From Lysobacter capsici (lineage in GTDB: Bacteria > Pseudomonadota > Gammaproteobacteria > Xanthomonadales > Xanthomonadaceae): a DNA stretch of 64,000 bases. The notes under the pieces were generated by a model that worked only from the letters and a program-made list of their open reading frames with translations, had not been told where the DNA came from and did no database searches. Below are positions 33,914 through 42,975 of this stretch, piece after piece; the first letter of the stretch is position 1, and every line of letters starts with the position of its first letter. The stretch covers positions 5,146,001 through 5,210,000 of the forward strand of contig NZ_CP076103.1 in assembly GCF_018732085.1 (NCBI RefSeq), given 5' to 3'. A program made the position numbers and the translations under genes.

Positions 33914-35116
33914 CTACACCGACTCGCTCGCCGCGACCGCCGGAAAGCGGCAGGTGAAGGTAGTCCCGGCCTGCGGCGATGCGTCGAGGTCGAGCGATCC
34001 CGCGTGCGCCTTGGCGATCTGCGCGGCGATATACAGCCCGAGCCCCAGGCCCGCGCGTTGGGTCGCGACGCCGTCGCGCGGGTAAGGTTCGAACTCGGGC
34101 GACAGCGCGGCCACCGACGCGATGCCGCCGAAGTGATGCACGCTCAGACGAAACACGTTGCCTTCGCACTGCGCCGTCACCCGGATCGGCCGTCCGCGCT
34201 CGCCTGTGCCGATCGCGTTGGCGACCAGGTTGTCGAGCACTCGCACGATCCGCTGCGGATCGCAGAACACCGCGCCGTCCAGGCCGATATCGGCATCGAT
34301 GGCGCGGCCGGGATGCGCCCGGCGCAAACGCTCGATCGCCGTGCGCAGGCGCTGCGACAGATCCTCGTTGCGGGTGACGGTCAAGGGAATGCCGAGGCCG
34401 AGCCGGCCGCAGGCGAAATCCACGATGTCGCTGGTCACATCGCTGATGCGGGTGCAGCTGGCGACCATCTCGGCGATATAGCCGCGATCCTCGGCCGGCA
34501 ACTGCGGCGATTGGTTTAGCAGGTACAGCCCGGTGACGATCGCCTGCAGCGGATCGCGGATTTCCTGGCCCAGCAGCGCCATGAACTGTTCGCGCAGCAA
34601 CGCCATCTTCTCGGCGCTGCGCAGCGCTTCGTCGGATTGCTCCAGGCGCTCCTCGATCTCGAGCTGGCGCCCGATCAGTTCGGCGAACAGTTCGAAGGTG
34701 CGCAGCACGTTGGGATCGTCGAGATCGGCCGGCACGCTGTCGATCGCGCACAAGGTGCCGAAGAACGAGCCATCGACGCGGAAGATCGGCACCGAGATGT
34801 AGCTCTCCAGGCCGTACTGCTTCGGTGTGTGGTGACCGCTGAACAGCGGATGCGCGCTGGCATGGCCGAACACCACCGGCGTGTGATGCTGGCGGATCTC
34901 GTTGCAGATCGTCGTTTCCAGTTGCAGCTCGCCGCCGGGCAGCAGGCCGAAACCCAGCTCGTCGCGCACCGCGCAGGCGATCCAGCGGTCCTCGGTGACC
35001 TTGGCCACGGCGGTGAAGCGCATGCCGGTGGTGCGGGCCGCGGCTTCGAGAATGCCCGGCACGGCGGTGATCCGCGCGATGGCGTCCAGATCGGAAAGTA
35101 TCGCGTCCACGGCCAC
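33914..35116 (-). CDS. GAF-domain histidine-kinase-like protein with degenerate H and G1 boxes
   Basis: 400 residues. Residues 15-150 are a GAF domain (WIACAVRDELGFGLLPGGEL, VPIFRVDGSFFGTLCAID). The HisKA part has LLGQEIRDPLQAI, where Gln184 (CAG) replaces the phospho-acceptor His. The ATPase part keeps the N box (DNLVANAI, N300 region) and GLGLGLYIA (G2), but the DxGxG G1 box reads SVHHFGG (325-331). It therefore probably cannot autophosphorylate, and may regulate another kinase or act as a sensor only. No receiver gene is adjacent; the nearest is the three-gene system at 29272-32012. No membrane segments. Confidence 0.85.
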   Translation of the reverse strand: MAVDAILSDLDAIARITAVPGILEAAARTTGMRFTAVAKVTEDRWIACAVRDELGFGLLPGGELQLETTICNEIRQHHTPVVFGHASAHPLFSGHHTPKQYGLESYISVPIFRVDGSFFGTLCAIDSVPADLDDPNVLRTFELFAELIGRQLEIEERLEQSDEALRSAEKMALLREQFMALLGQEIRDPLQAIVTGLYLLNQSPQLPAEDRGYIAEMVASCTRISDVTSDIVDFACGRLGLGIPLTVTRNEDLSQRLRTAIERLRRAHPGRAIDADIGLDGAVFCDPQRIVRVLDNLVANAIGTGERGRPIRVTAQCEGNVFRLSVHHFGGIASVAALSPEFEPYPRDGVATQRAGLGLGLYIAAQIAKAHAGSLDLDASPQAGTTFTCRFPAVAASESV

Positions 35117-35259
35117 GCTCGGTTCGAAGGACGCCTAGGGTACGCTCGAACGCGGCCGGTATCGCGATCGCATCGTGGTCGCCGAATCGGGCGACGCGAT
35201 TCGCGAACCCGTAGGATGCGGCTGAACCGTTAACGCTGAATCGGCGACAAGGAAACCCG

Positions 35260-36174
35260 ATGGAACTCCTCGACGTCATCGTGGTGGGCGGCGGGCCGGC
35301 CGGCTTGACCGCCGCGACCTATCTGCAGCGCTTTCATCGGCGCTGCCTGTTGATCGACGCCGGCGACAGCCGCGCGCTGCGCATTCCCGAAAGCCACAAC
35401 TGCCCGGGCTTTCCCGATGGCGTGTCGGGTCCGGAACTGGTCGCGCGCATGCATACGCAGGCGCGCGAGGCCGGGGTCGCGTTCGAATCGGGCAGCGTCG
35501 ATGCGCTGACCCGGCGCGACGACGGCGGTTTCGTGGTCAGCGCGCGATCGCGGCAATGGCGCAGCCGCGCGGTGATCCTGGCGACCGGCATGCGCGATGT
35601 GCTGCCCGACGTCGCCTGGGCCGAGGACGCGATCGCCTGCGGCGCGCTGCGCCTGTGCGCGGTGTGCGATGCGTTCGAGGCCACCGATCTGCGGATCGGT
35701 GTGTATGGGCCGCGTCGCGCGGTGGCCTCGCACGGGCGTTTCCTGCGCGGCTACACGAGCCGGCTGGTGCTGATTTCGACCGATCAGGCGTTCGATGCGG
35801 GCGATGACGAAGCCTTTGCCGACGGCGCGACGCAGATGCTGGCACCGGGCGGCGAACTGCAGTTCGACGGCCGACGCTGTGCGTATCGCGAACCGGGCGG
35901 CACGGTCACCGAACTCGACACGCTGTATCCGTATCTCGGCGTGGAAGCCGAGCATCCGCTGGTCGCCTGCGCCGGAGCCGGCGCCGAGCGCCCCGGCGAA
36001 ACCGTGGTCGACGCGCATCAACGCACGCGGCTTCCCGGTCTGTACGCGATCGGCGACATGGTCAGCGGCTTGAACCAGATCTCGGTGGCGGTGGGCCAGG
36101 CCGCGATCGCGGCCACCCATCTGCACAATGCGCTGCCGTTCGTGCCGCGGCCTGCGCCGGCGTCGATCAGGTAG
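35260..36174 (+). CDS. Thioredoxin-reductase-like FAD/NAD(P) oxidoreductase
   Basis: 304 residues. FAD-binding VVGGGPAGLTAATYL at the start, then a central NAD(P) region with LILATGMR and a C-terminal IGDMVSGLNQISVAVGQAA flavin motif. A CAVC pair lies near 133-136, at the usual place of the thioredoxin-reductase CxxC. Some relatives with this layout act on small molecules such as dithiols in natural-product pathways, so the partner cannot be named. Divergent from the GAF kinase-like gene. Confidence 0.85.
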   Translation: MELLDVIVVGGGPAGLTAATYLQRFHRRCLLIDAGDSRALRIPESHNCPGFPDGVSGPELVARMHTQAREAGVAFESGSVDALTRRDDGGFVVSARSRQWRSRAVILATGMRDVLPDVAWAEDAIACGALRLCAVCDAFEATDLRIGVYGPRRAVASHGRFLRGYTSRLVLISTDQAFDAGDDEAFADGATQMLAPGGELQFDGRRCAYREPGGTVTELDTLYPYLGVEAEHPLVACAGAGAERPGETVVDAHQRTRLPGLYAIGDMVSGLNQISVAVGQAAIAATHLHNALPFVPRPAPASIR

Positions 36175-36204
36175 CGATCGAAGCCTCGGCGATGATCGCG
36201 ACGC

Positions 36205-36582
36205 TCAGCGCGGCTTGCGTCGCGACAAACGACTGCGATTGGCCTTGACCGTGCGTGCCACCGGCTTGAGCCCTTCGGCGAGGATGCGATCGCCGGTGGC
36301 GAACCAGCCGCTCCACTGCTGCCACGGCGTCGCGCCGGGCATCCAGGCGCTCCATGCCGAGGTGGTCCACGGCGCCATCCAGGCCGCGCCCGCCATCGCC
36401 CACCAGCCTTGCATGGCGGCGGCGGATTTCTCCGACACCATCCGGCTCCATTCGCGCTGTGTCTGCGCCGACGGCGGATAGCCGCCCTGCGCGGTTTCCA
36501 TCAAGCGCTGGGCGATCACCCACGGTGCCGCCTGGGCGATGGAAGCGAGTTGATCGGACGATCGAGTGGGCGTGGGCGACAT
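36205..36582 (-). CDS. Hypothetical protein, possibly phasin-like
   Basis: 125 residues from the ATG at 36582, preceded by GGAG. Trp- and Ala-rich helix-forming sequence: ASIAQAAPWVIAQRLMETAQ, AMQGWWAMAGAAWMAPW, then a very basic end KANRSRLSRRKPR. Amphipathic helices with a basic tail resemble phasin or PHA-granule proteins, but this is inference only. Convergent with the flavoprotein gene. Confidence 0.6.
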   Translation of the reverse strand: MSPTPTRSSDQLASIAQAAPWVIAQRLMETAQGGYPPSAQTQREWSRMVSEKSAAAMQGWWAMAGAAWMAPWTTSAWSAWMPGATPWQQWSGWFATGDRILAEGLKPVARTVKANRSRLSRRKPR

Positions 36583-36787
36583 GGGCAACTCCGGGAATCG
36601 AGTTCGCACAGTGCCTGAGGCCTGTGCTGTGGCTGTGACGATGCGGCGCGGATGTGCGGAAACTGCCGCTTTGCGATGAATGGTTCACGAAAACTGGCGG
36701 TCGACACGCCAGTCCTGGCCTTTGCGGGACAGGCGTTGGCGCGCCGCTCCGCGCGATCGGTTGACTCGGCTCGCACGTGCCGCGATT

Positions 36788-38014
36788 TCAGCGCGATCCG
36801 TCCCAGAACTTCATGTCCCCGTATTCCCACCGCCACGGCGCCCCGGTCTCGCCGAGCACGAATTCGACCAGCTTGGGAAACGCGGCCTCGGCGCGCACAT
36901 CGTTCGACAGGATCACCACGCAACGCTGGCCGCGCTCGATGCAGACCAGGGTGTTGGCGGTGGAGTCGTCGTGTCCGCCTTTCATGAAGCCGGCGCCCCG
37001 CGGTCCGCGGAACGCGATCACGCCCAGGCCCGCGGCCAGGTCCGCGCGCCGCTGCGCCGCCGACAGTTCGGGCTGCAAGGTCGGAAACTGACTGCGTGTG
37101 GTGATCGGCAACTGCGGCCGCGCCAGTTCCGCGCGCATCGCCTTCGACAGGCCGGCGCCACGCACCAGGCCGGCGGCGAACCGCGCCATGTCGTCGATGC
37201 TGGTGTCCATCGATCCGGCCGCGCGCACCCGGCCGCGTTCGTCGTGCGGTTCGGCCGCACCGTCCGCGCGCCAGCCATCGGCGAGGTTCGCGGCGAAACG
37301 CGGTTGCCAGATCATGCTGGTGTCGCGCATCCCCAGCGGCGCGAACACCCGTTCGCGCATCGCTTCGCCGAGATCGATGCCCAGGCCGCGCTCGATCACG
37401 AACTGCAGCAGGATCAGGCCGTCGCCGGAGTAGCCGTAACGCGTGCCCGGATCGAAATGGAACTGCAGTTTGCCGTCGGCCTCAAGGAAGAAGAAATTGG
37501 CGAAGCCCGAGCTGTGGGTCAGCAGATGGCGCGCGGTCAGCTTGCGCCAGCGATCGTCGCCGGCCAGGTTCGACCACGGTGCGTAGCGGTCCTCGTCGGG
37601 ATAGTCCGGCAGCGGCCGGTCGAGATAGTCGGCGATCGGCTTGTCCAGGTCGAGCCGGCCTTCGTCGACCAGTTGCGCGACGAAATAGCCGAACGCGGCC
37701 TTGGTCAGCGATGCGCCGTACATCACCGTGTCGGTCCGCAGCGGCTGGCCCTGCGCGTTGCGGCTGCCATAGCTGCGGACCCGGACGACGCGGCCGCGAT
37801 CGACGACCGCGATAGCGAGGCCGCGCGCCTGGGTCGCGGCCATGGCTTGGGCGGCCTGTGCGTCCAAGGCGTCGGCGCTGGGAACCCGCGCGGCCACCGG
37901 GCCTGAAGCGAGCAGCGCCAGCAGGCCCGCGGCGGCGAGCGAGCGCAGCCATGCCAGCCTGCGGGCGGTGAACGGCAAAGCAGCGCGAGCATGCAACGAG
38001 GCGGTTGGTGTCAT
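36788..38014 (-). CDS. Exported serine hydrolase (class C beta-lactamase/DD-peptidase fold)
   Basis: 408 residues with a signal peptide (LRSLAAAGLLALLASGPVAA). Motifs in order: S-L-T-K in YGASLTKAAFGYF (catalytic Ser about 102), Y-S-G in YGYSGDG (about 195), and a H-x-G type third motif in KGGHDDST. The LLTHSSGF loop is typical of the EstB/Pab87-like family. Substrates may be D-amino peptides or esters. It is divergent from the sigma factor gene, with a long palindrome in between. GGAG lies about 8 bases before the ATG. Confidence 0.88.
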   Translation of the reverse strand: MTPTASLHARAALPFTARRLAWLRSLAAAGLLALLASGPVAARVPSADALDAQAAQAMAATQARGLAIAVVDRGRVVRVRSYGSRNAQGQPLRTDTVMYGASLTKAAFGYFVAQLVDEGRLDLDKPIADYLDRPLPDYPDEDRYAPWSNLAGDDRWRKLTARHLLTHSSGFANFFFLEADGKLQFHFDPGTRYGYSGDGLILLQFVIERGLGIDLGEAMRERVFAPLGMRDTSMIWQPRFAANLADGWRADGAAEPHDERGRVRAAGSMDTSIDDMARFAAGLVRGAGLSKAMRAELARPQLPITTRSQFPTLQPELSAAQRRADLAAGLGVIAFRGPRGAGFMKGGHDDSTANTLVCIERGQRCVVILSNDVRAEAAFPKLVEFVLGETGAPWRWEYGDMKFWDGSR

Positions 38015-38059
38015 GGCAGTTCTCCTGGAGTCGAACGCTATGACGTGCCGGGCCGGCGG

Positions 38060-38110
38060 AACTTACATCGCCGCGCCGATCCCGGCCGCATCGTCCGATC
38101 GATGTAAGTT
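38060..38110. promoter_or_regulatory. Long inverted repeat between the hydrolase and sigma factor genes
   Basis: AACTTACATCG (38060-38070) and CGATGTAAGTT (38100-38110) are perfect reverse complements; one base further, CGGCG and CGCCG extend the arms. The spacer is 29 bases. The GGAAC beginning the left arm looks like an ECF -35 element. The position in a divergent promoter region suggests shared control of hydrolase and sigma operon, possibly by the sigma factor or a repressor. It could also be a stem of unrelated function. Confidence 0.55.
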
Positions 38111-38229
38111 TCGCCGCGCCGGCGCGTCTTCCTGGTCGAACGCCCAGCGCAGACCCCTATGCCATGCTTGCCCGGATCAACCCGCTTGCCCGGACCGACC
38201 TACCCGCCGGTATCAACTGGAACCCGCCG

Positions 38230-38751
38230 ATGACCGAATCCGTGCCGTCGCCGTCGCCCGAATGGCTGGCCCAGCAGTACGGCCCGCTGGTGTTCAAGGC
38301 CGCCTACCGCGTGCTCGGCGACGCGTCGCTGGCCGAGGACGTGCAGCAGGACGTGTTCGTGAAACTGATCGAGAGCGATCCGGTCGACGTCGGCTCATGG
38401 CCGGCGTATCTGTCGGCCTCGGCGGTGCGCACGGCCATCGACGTGCTGCGCCGCCGCCAGCGCTGGTGGCGGGTCGTGCCGCTGTGGCGCGCGCAACAAC
38501 CGCTCGCGTCCGCCTCGGCGGAACAGGCGAGCGTGGAGCGCGAACGCAGCCAGCGCCTGCGCCTGGCGCTGGCGAAACTGCCCAAGCGCGAAGCGCAGTG
38601 CTTCAGCCTGCGCTATCTGGAGTGCATGGAGATCGGCGAGATCGCCCGGTCGCTGGCGCTCAGCGAGAACAACGTCAACGTCGTCCTGCACCGCGCGCGG
38701 CGCAGGCTGGAAACGCAACTCGGCGAAGCCGCCACGGAGATCGCCCCATGA
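38230..38751 (+). CDS. ECF-type sigma factor
   Basis: 173 residues from the ATG at 38230 (GGAA 9 bases upstream); an in-frame ATG at 38164 would add 22 residues and is possible. Region 2: QQYGPLVFKAAYRVLGDASLAEDVQQDVFVKLI, and region 4: LRYLECMEIGEIARSLALSENNVNVVLHRARRRLE. Its end overlaps the next gene by 4 bases (ATGA). This directs RNA polymerase to its own regulon; the palindrome upstream may be its target. Confidence 0.85.
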   Translation: MTESVPSPSPEWLAQQYGPLVFKAAYRVLGDASLAEDVQQDVFVKLIESDPVDVGSWPAYLSASAVRTAIDVLRRRQRWWRVVPLWRAQQPLASASAEQASVERERSQRLRLALAKLPKREAQCFSLRYLECMEIGEIARSLALSENNVNVVLHRARRRLETQLGEAATEIAP

Positions 38752-39521
38752 ACCAGCGATTCGATCACGAACTGTCCGCCCCGCTCGCGCAACGGGTGCG
38801 CGACGCCGATGCGGTTCCGGCCGATGCGGTCGAAGGCGCGCAGCAGCGGCTGACTCAACGGCTGCGCAGCCAGGCCCGTCCGCGCCGCGTGCAGGCGCCG
38901 CGCTGGCTCGCCGCGTCCGCGCTCGCGGCCTTGCTGGTGGTCGCGGTGATGAGCGTGCCGATGCTGTCCGGCGGCGGCGATGCCTTCGCCGCGGTGCAGG
39001 ACCGCCTGCGTCATTTCGCGCATCTGGAAATGCAGGTCACCCAGCGCATGCAGGGCCGGGTGATCCAGACCTCGCGCACCTTGGTCGACGCGCATGGCGT
39101 GCTGCGCACCGACGTGGGCGACCAGCTCAGCATCATCGTCGACCCGCAACGCGGGCGCTTGCTGAGCCTGCTCCACGACTCCAGGCAAGCCTCACTGACC
39201 ATGCTGGCAAAAGCCGAGGCATCGCCGCAGAGCACGCTGCGTTGGCTGGACGACCTGCGCAATTTCAAGGGCGATGCCACGCGCTTGCCGAACACGCGCA
39301 TGATCGACGGGCGCCCGGCGCAGGGCTGGTCGTTGCGGGTGCGCGGCATGGACATGGAAATCTGGGCCGATCCCGATGGCCTTCCTTTGGCGATGCGGCA
39401 GAAGAACGGCGCCGGGCTCGAAATCGACTACCGCTTCACCGTCGACGGACCGGTCGCACCTGGACGACTGAGCAGCGATCCACCGCCCGGCTACACGCTG
39501 GTGGACGCCGATATCGACTAG
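38748..39521 (+). CDS. Membrane protein, probable anti-sigma partner (LolA/MucB-like periplasmic part)
   Basis: 257 residues. An N-terminal cytoplasmic helix region (LSAPLAQRVRDADAVPADAV..) about 55 long, one transmembrane segment (LAASALAALLVVAVMSVPML), then a periplasmic part with LEMQVTQRMQGRVIQTSRTL, DVGDQLSIIVDPQRG and PNTRMIDGRPAQGWSLRVRG, reminiscent of outer-membrane-lipoprotein-sorting-like folds. Translationally coupled to the sigma gene, which fits an anti-sigma role, though no classical zinc anti-sigma motif is present. Confidence 0.75.
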   Translation: MNQRFDHELSAPLAQRVRDADAVPADAVEGAQQRLTQRLRSQARPRRVQAPRWLAASALAALLVVAVMSVPMLSGGGDAFAAVQDRLRHFAHLEMQVTQRMQGRVIQTSRTLVDAHGVLRTDVGDQLSIIVDPQRGRLLSLLHDSRQASLTMLAKAEASPQSTLRWLDDLRNFKGDATRLPNTRMIDGRPAQGWSLRVRGMDMEIWADPDGLPLAMRQKNGAGLEIDYRFTVDGPVAPGRLSSDPPPGYTLVDADID

Positions 39522-39641
39522 CGGGCGCGATGTCGTCTGGGGTCGGCTCGGGGCAGCTGAGCGGGTGCCTGGGACAAAGGCCGGCTCGTTTCCACGGCCC
39601 CGGTTTACCCGCAACGAGCTGGCCGATGACCAAGGAGCGAG

Positions 39642-39676
39642 GCCCCCTCCCGCCACAGTGGGCGGGAGGGGGCTTT
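39642..39676. terminator. Intrinsic terminator hairpin
   Basis: GCCCCCTCCCGCC-ACAGT-GGGCGGGAGGGGGC stem of 14-15 bp followed by TTTG. It closes the sigma operon and may also stop the convergent delta-60 repeat gene. Confidence 0.8.
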
Positions 39677-39716
39677 GCTGATGCTGCCGTTGATACTCGT
39701 AGTTTCGAACGGCCGC

Positions 39717-40976
39717 TTATTGGTAACGCGCAACCACGAAGGCCGCTGGCGAGTTGCCATAGCCCGCCACGACGATTTTGCCGTCGCCCTGTACGGCGAG
39801 CCCTTGAACCGCGGCATCCGCGCTGCCGACGGTGGTGGCGACAGGCCCGAAGCTGAGGTCCTGGTTGCCGAACGGGTCGTAGCGATTCAAGGTCAACTGG
39901 CGGTAGCTGCCCGCATTGGAGTAGCCGCCGACGACGATTCCTCCGTTGGCATCGATGGCGACATCCTTGCCGATCGCATCGCCGCTGCCGATGGCGCTGA
40001 GGACCTTGCCGGTGCCCGATCCGAAGTAGCTGTCGAGCGCGCCGGCGCTTGTGTATCGAACGGCGGCGAATCGGTAGTAGTCGGCGCTCGTGCTTTTCGC
40101 GTAGCCGGCGGCGACGATGTTGCCGTCGCCTTGAATCGCCAGCGACGTGGCGATGGCGGAGTTGCCGGCGGACGTGCCGCCCACATTGGTCAGCACTTTG
40201 CCGCCGGTACCGAAGGTGGTGTCCAGCGCGCCGCTGGTGGTGTAACGCGTCAACGCGAATACGGTGCCGCCGCTCGACGCGTAACCGGCCAGCACGGGTT
40301 TGCCGTCCGCCTGGATGACCAGGCCGTTGGCGAGGGCCGAGCCGGTGCCAACCGTCGAGGTGACCGTACCCGTACCGCTGCCGAAGCTGTAGTCCAAGGC
40401 CCCGCTGCTGGTCAGGCGCGCCAGCGCAAAGCCGGAACCGGCATAGCCCGCCACCCAGATCGCGCTGCCCCGCACGGCGACGGCGTAGGCCTCCGAAGCG
40501 CCCGCGTAGAAATTGACGGTCGCCTTGCCCGAGCTGCCGAAAGTCGTGTCCAGCGAACCATCCGTGTTGTAGCGATAAACCGTGAAGTTGCGGGTGGAGG
40601 TGAAGTTCGGGCACGAGGTGCCGGCAACGACGATCTTGCCGTCGGACTGCAGGGCGAGTGCGCGCGCCTGTCCCGAGCAACTGCCCGATGGCGTGGTGGC
40701 GACCTTGCCGGTGCCGTTGAAGCTCGTATCGAGCGCGCCACTGGTCGTGTAACGCGCCAGCGCGAACTCGCCGAGCGCGGTCTGCCCGGCGGTGACGATC
40801 CGTCCGTCGGATTGGATGACGACCCGGGCGGCGGCACCGTAGCTGCCGAATGCGGTGGAAGTGATGCCTGCCGAACCGAACGCGGGGTCCAGGGATGCGG
40901 CCAGTGCGGGTGCTGCAAGCGCGCTGACGGCGCTGATGGCGATGCCGAGCGATACCTTCATCGTGTTGCTGATCAT
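39717..40976 (-). CDS. Exported delta-60-repeat beta-propeller protein
   Basis: 419 residues with a signal peptide (VSLGIAISAVSALAAPALA). The rest is a repeated ~50-residue unit: VIQSDGRIVTAGQTALGEFALARY followed by TTSGALDTSFNGTGKV, seen about seven times. This is the delta-60 repeat found in extracellular proteins of myxobacteria and other gliding or predatory bacteria. Function unknown; probably a secreted or outer-membrane propeller. AAGGAGG lies 8 bases before the ATG. Monocistronic. Confidence 0.88.
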   Translation of the reverse strand: MISNTMKVSLGIAISAVSALAAPALAASLDPAFGSAGITSTAFGSYGAAARVVIQSDGRIVTAGQTALGEFALARYTTSGALDTSFNGTGKVATTPSGSCSGQARALALQSDGKIVVAGTSCPNFTSTRNFTVYRYNTDGSLDTTFGSSGKATVNFYAGASEAYAVAVRGSAIWVAGYAGSGFALARLTSSGALDYSFGSGTGTVTSTVGTGSALANGLVIQADGKPVLAGYASSGGTVFALTRYTTSGALDTTFGTGGKVLTNVGGTSAGNSAIATSLAIQGDGNIVAAGYAKSTSADYYRFAAVRYTSAGALDSYFGSGTGKVLSAIGSGDAIGKDVAIDANGGIVVGGYSNAGSYRQLTLNRYDPFGNQDLSFGPVATTVGSADAAVQGLAVQGDGKIVVAGYGNSPAAFVVARYQ

Positions 40977-41542
40977 TGCTGGTCCTCCTTGTTGACGGTG
41001 GTTAAATCCATTTGGGGTTCAACTCAGTTCACCGTCGCTTGCTGGGCAGCGGCGGGGTGATGAGTGCGCAATATTTTGAAGACGACGGCCAGCGCGGTGT
41101 CGCTTGCCAAAGGTATCCGTGCCTGATGACAGGTAGCGCGCAAGTAGCCGTACGGCGCGGCGTGAGTGGATCGATCGCCCTGACGGTCCGTTCCCGTAGC
41201 CGCACGTCCCATGCACTGGACCAGCGTCGCCCCATCGCCCGTTTCTCGGTCCAGAACATGCTTGTGTGCGCGATGGTCAGCAGGCGTCGGATTCTGCGCG
41301 GCCATTCGGCGGATGCCCCCTTTTGCCTAGTTTGCACCAGGCATATCTCCGTCATTGAGACGTTCCGCGGACATGGAATACCCAGCGGTTGGGAGCACTG
41401 AACTCCGACCGTTCACAGCCACCACGGTCGGCTTCGAGAACAAGCAGTCGCCAAAAGAAATGGGGCTCCGGAGAGCCCCATTTAGGTATCAGCATCTTCT
41501 AGCACTCGCACAAGCGATTTCGCGATTACCGCGTCATCGCCC
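40977..41542. other. Intergenic region; terminator only
   Basis: 566 bases. Contains the terminator at 41458-41483 and otherwise no gene: the frame at 41012-41401 on the plus strand and two on the minus strand are Arg/Ser-rich with no ribosome sites. Codon composition here is unlike the genes. Confidence 0.6.
41458..41483 (-). terminator. Intrinsic terminator of the nrdJ operon
   Basis: AAATGGGGCTC-CGGA-GAGCCCCATTT with, on the minus strand, a following ATTTCTTTT run. It lies 60 bases after the NrdJ small-subunit stop codon. Confidence 0.85.
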
Positions 41543-42331
41543 TCAACCGCACTTTGAATACCCGCAGTTCAAGCAGGTCGCGCAGCCGTCCATCAGGACC
41601 AGCGCCTTGGTGCTGCACTTGTGGCAGACCGTGGCCGAAGGCGGGAACGAGGCGCCGTCGCCGGTGACGCTGACGTCCTCCACGCGCGGCTCGATCACGG
41701 TGATCGATGCCGACGCGGTTACCTCAGTGTTTTTTTTTGAGCCGCGCTGCTCGTAGGCGGCGCGCTTTTCGGCGATCAGCGCGCGCTGGGAATCGCTCAT
41801 CTCCGGGTCGTGGATCATGCCGATCGACTTGAGGTGGTCCTCGACGATGGCGCCCATCTCGGCCACCAGGGAGGGCATGTACACGCCGCCGGCCTTGAAG
41901 TAGCCGCCGCGCGGGTCGAACACGGCCTTCATCTCGTCGACCAGGAAGGTCACGTCGCCGCCCTTGCGGAACACCGCCGACATGATGCGCGTGAGCGCCA
42001 CGATCCACTGGAAGTGGTCCATGTTCTTGGAGTTAATGAAGATCTCGAACGGGCGGCGCGATTCGTGTTCGGTGCCGGCGTTGAGCACGATGTCGTTGAT
42101 GGTGACGTACAGCGCGTGCTCGAACAGCGGCGATTTGATCTTGTAGGTCGAGCCGATCAGGATCTCGGGGCGCTCGATGCGCTCGTGCATCTGGATGACG
42201 TCGGCGACCGGCAGCTCGACCGGCGCGTTGCGCGCGGCGGCGGCGGCTTCGGCGGCGCGGGCGTCCTTCGCCTTGTCTTCCTGGCTGATGACGCTGTAGC
42301 CCTTGATTTTCTGTTCGATCTTGACGGCCAT
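41543..42331 (-). CDS. nrdJb: B12-dependent ribonucleotide reductase, C-terminal (NrdJb-like) subunit
   Basis: 262 residues. The TSCPD domain (LPVADVIQMHERIERPEILIG .. LYVTINDIVLNAGTEHESRRPFEIFINSKNMDHFQWIVAL) and a C-terminal zinc ribbon, CHKCS..CATCLNCGYSKCG, are those of the NrdJ C-terminal half, made here as a separate protein, as in Pseudomonas. It works with the catalytic subunit encoded at 43242-45395 to reduce ribonucleotides without oxygen-sensitive radicals. A histone H1-like gene separates the two. Confidence 0.9.
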   Translation of the reverse strand: MAVKIEQKIKGYSVISQEDKAKDARAAEAAAAARNAPVELPVADVIQMHERIERPEILIGSTYKIKSPLFEHALYVTINDIVLNAGTEHESRRPFEIFINSKNMDHFQWIVALTRIMSAVFRKGGDVTFLVDEMKAVFDPRGGYFKAGGVYMPSLVAEMGAIVEDHLKSIGMIHDPEMSDSQRALIAEKRAAYEQRGSKKNTEVTASASITVIEPRVEDVSVTGDGASFPPSATVCHKCSTKALVLMDGCATCLNCGYSKCG

Positions 42332-42428
42332 GGGCCCGACTCCTGATTGCGGCGGTGCGTGTTCTTGTGCGGGTGTTGCGGAACTTGCGGGGATGGGGCG
42401 GCGCGCGATGCGCCCAGTGCCCTCACCC

Positions 42429-42455
42429 CAGCCCTCTCCCGCGAGCGGGAGAGGG
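42429..42455. repeat. Small inverted repeat between H1-like and NrdJb genes
   Basis: CCCTCTCCCGC-GAGC-GGGAGAGGG forms a short stem without a T-run. Similar elements are scattered in related genomes; here it may also weaken transcription into the last gene. Confidence 0.45.
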
Positions 42456-42474
42456 AGGGACGGTTGCGACCGAG

Positions 42475-42975
42475 TTACTTGGCGGCTTTCTTCGCAGCCT
42501 TCTTGGCGGCCTTCTTCGCAGGCGCCTTCTTGGTCGCCTTCTTGGCGGCGGCCTTCTTCACGGCTTTCTTGGCCGGCGCCTTCTTGGTCGCGACTTTCTT
42601 GGCCGCCTTCTTCGCGGTCTTCTTCACGGCCTTGACGGCTTTCTTGGCCGCCTTGACCGCCTTCTTGGCGGCTTTCTTCGGCGCAGCCTTCTTGGCGGCC
42701 TTCTTCGCCGCCTTCTTGGCCGGCTTCTTGCCGGTGGCCTTGTCCTTCAGCGCGGTGGCTTCCTTCTTGGCCTTGGCGCTGGCGGTGGCGAGCTTCTTCT
42801 TCGCCGTGCCGACGGCTTTCTTGGCGGCCTTGCGGGCCTTGGTCGCGGTCTTCTTGACCGAGGCCACGGCTTCCTCGGCCCGGGTCGCGATCGCGCTGCC
42901 GAGGTTGGATGCGGTTTCTTTCACGTTCTCGGCAGCCTGGGTCAGGGTCGCCGTCACTCCATTTCCGTTGCTCAT
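42475..42975 (-). CDS. Histone H1-like Lys/Ala-rich protein
   Basis: 166 residues. After 35 ordinary residues (NVKETASNLGSAIATRAEEAV) the protein is nearly all KKAAKKAA-type repeats, including blocks with Thr and Pro (KKAPAKKA) near the end. Such proteins bind DNA non-specifically (AlgP-like, Hc1-like). The gene sits between the two nrdJ genes on the same strand. The overlapping plus-strand open frame is an Ala/Leu/Gly shadow of the same repeats. Confidence 0.9.
   Translation of the reverse strand: MSNGNGVTATLTQAAENVKETASNLGSAIATRAEEAVASVKKTATKARKAAKKAVGTAKKKLATASAKAKKEATALKDKATGKKPAKKAAKKAAKKAAPKKAAKKAVKAAKKAVKAVKKTAKKAAKKVATKKAPAKKAVKKAAAKKATKKAPAKKAAKKAAKKAAK

Noticed and set aside
41012..41401. 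129-residue plus-strand frame
   Set aside because: No ribosome site, Arg/Ser-rich, no known features.
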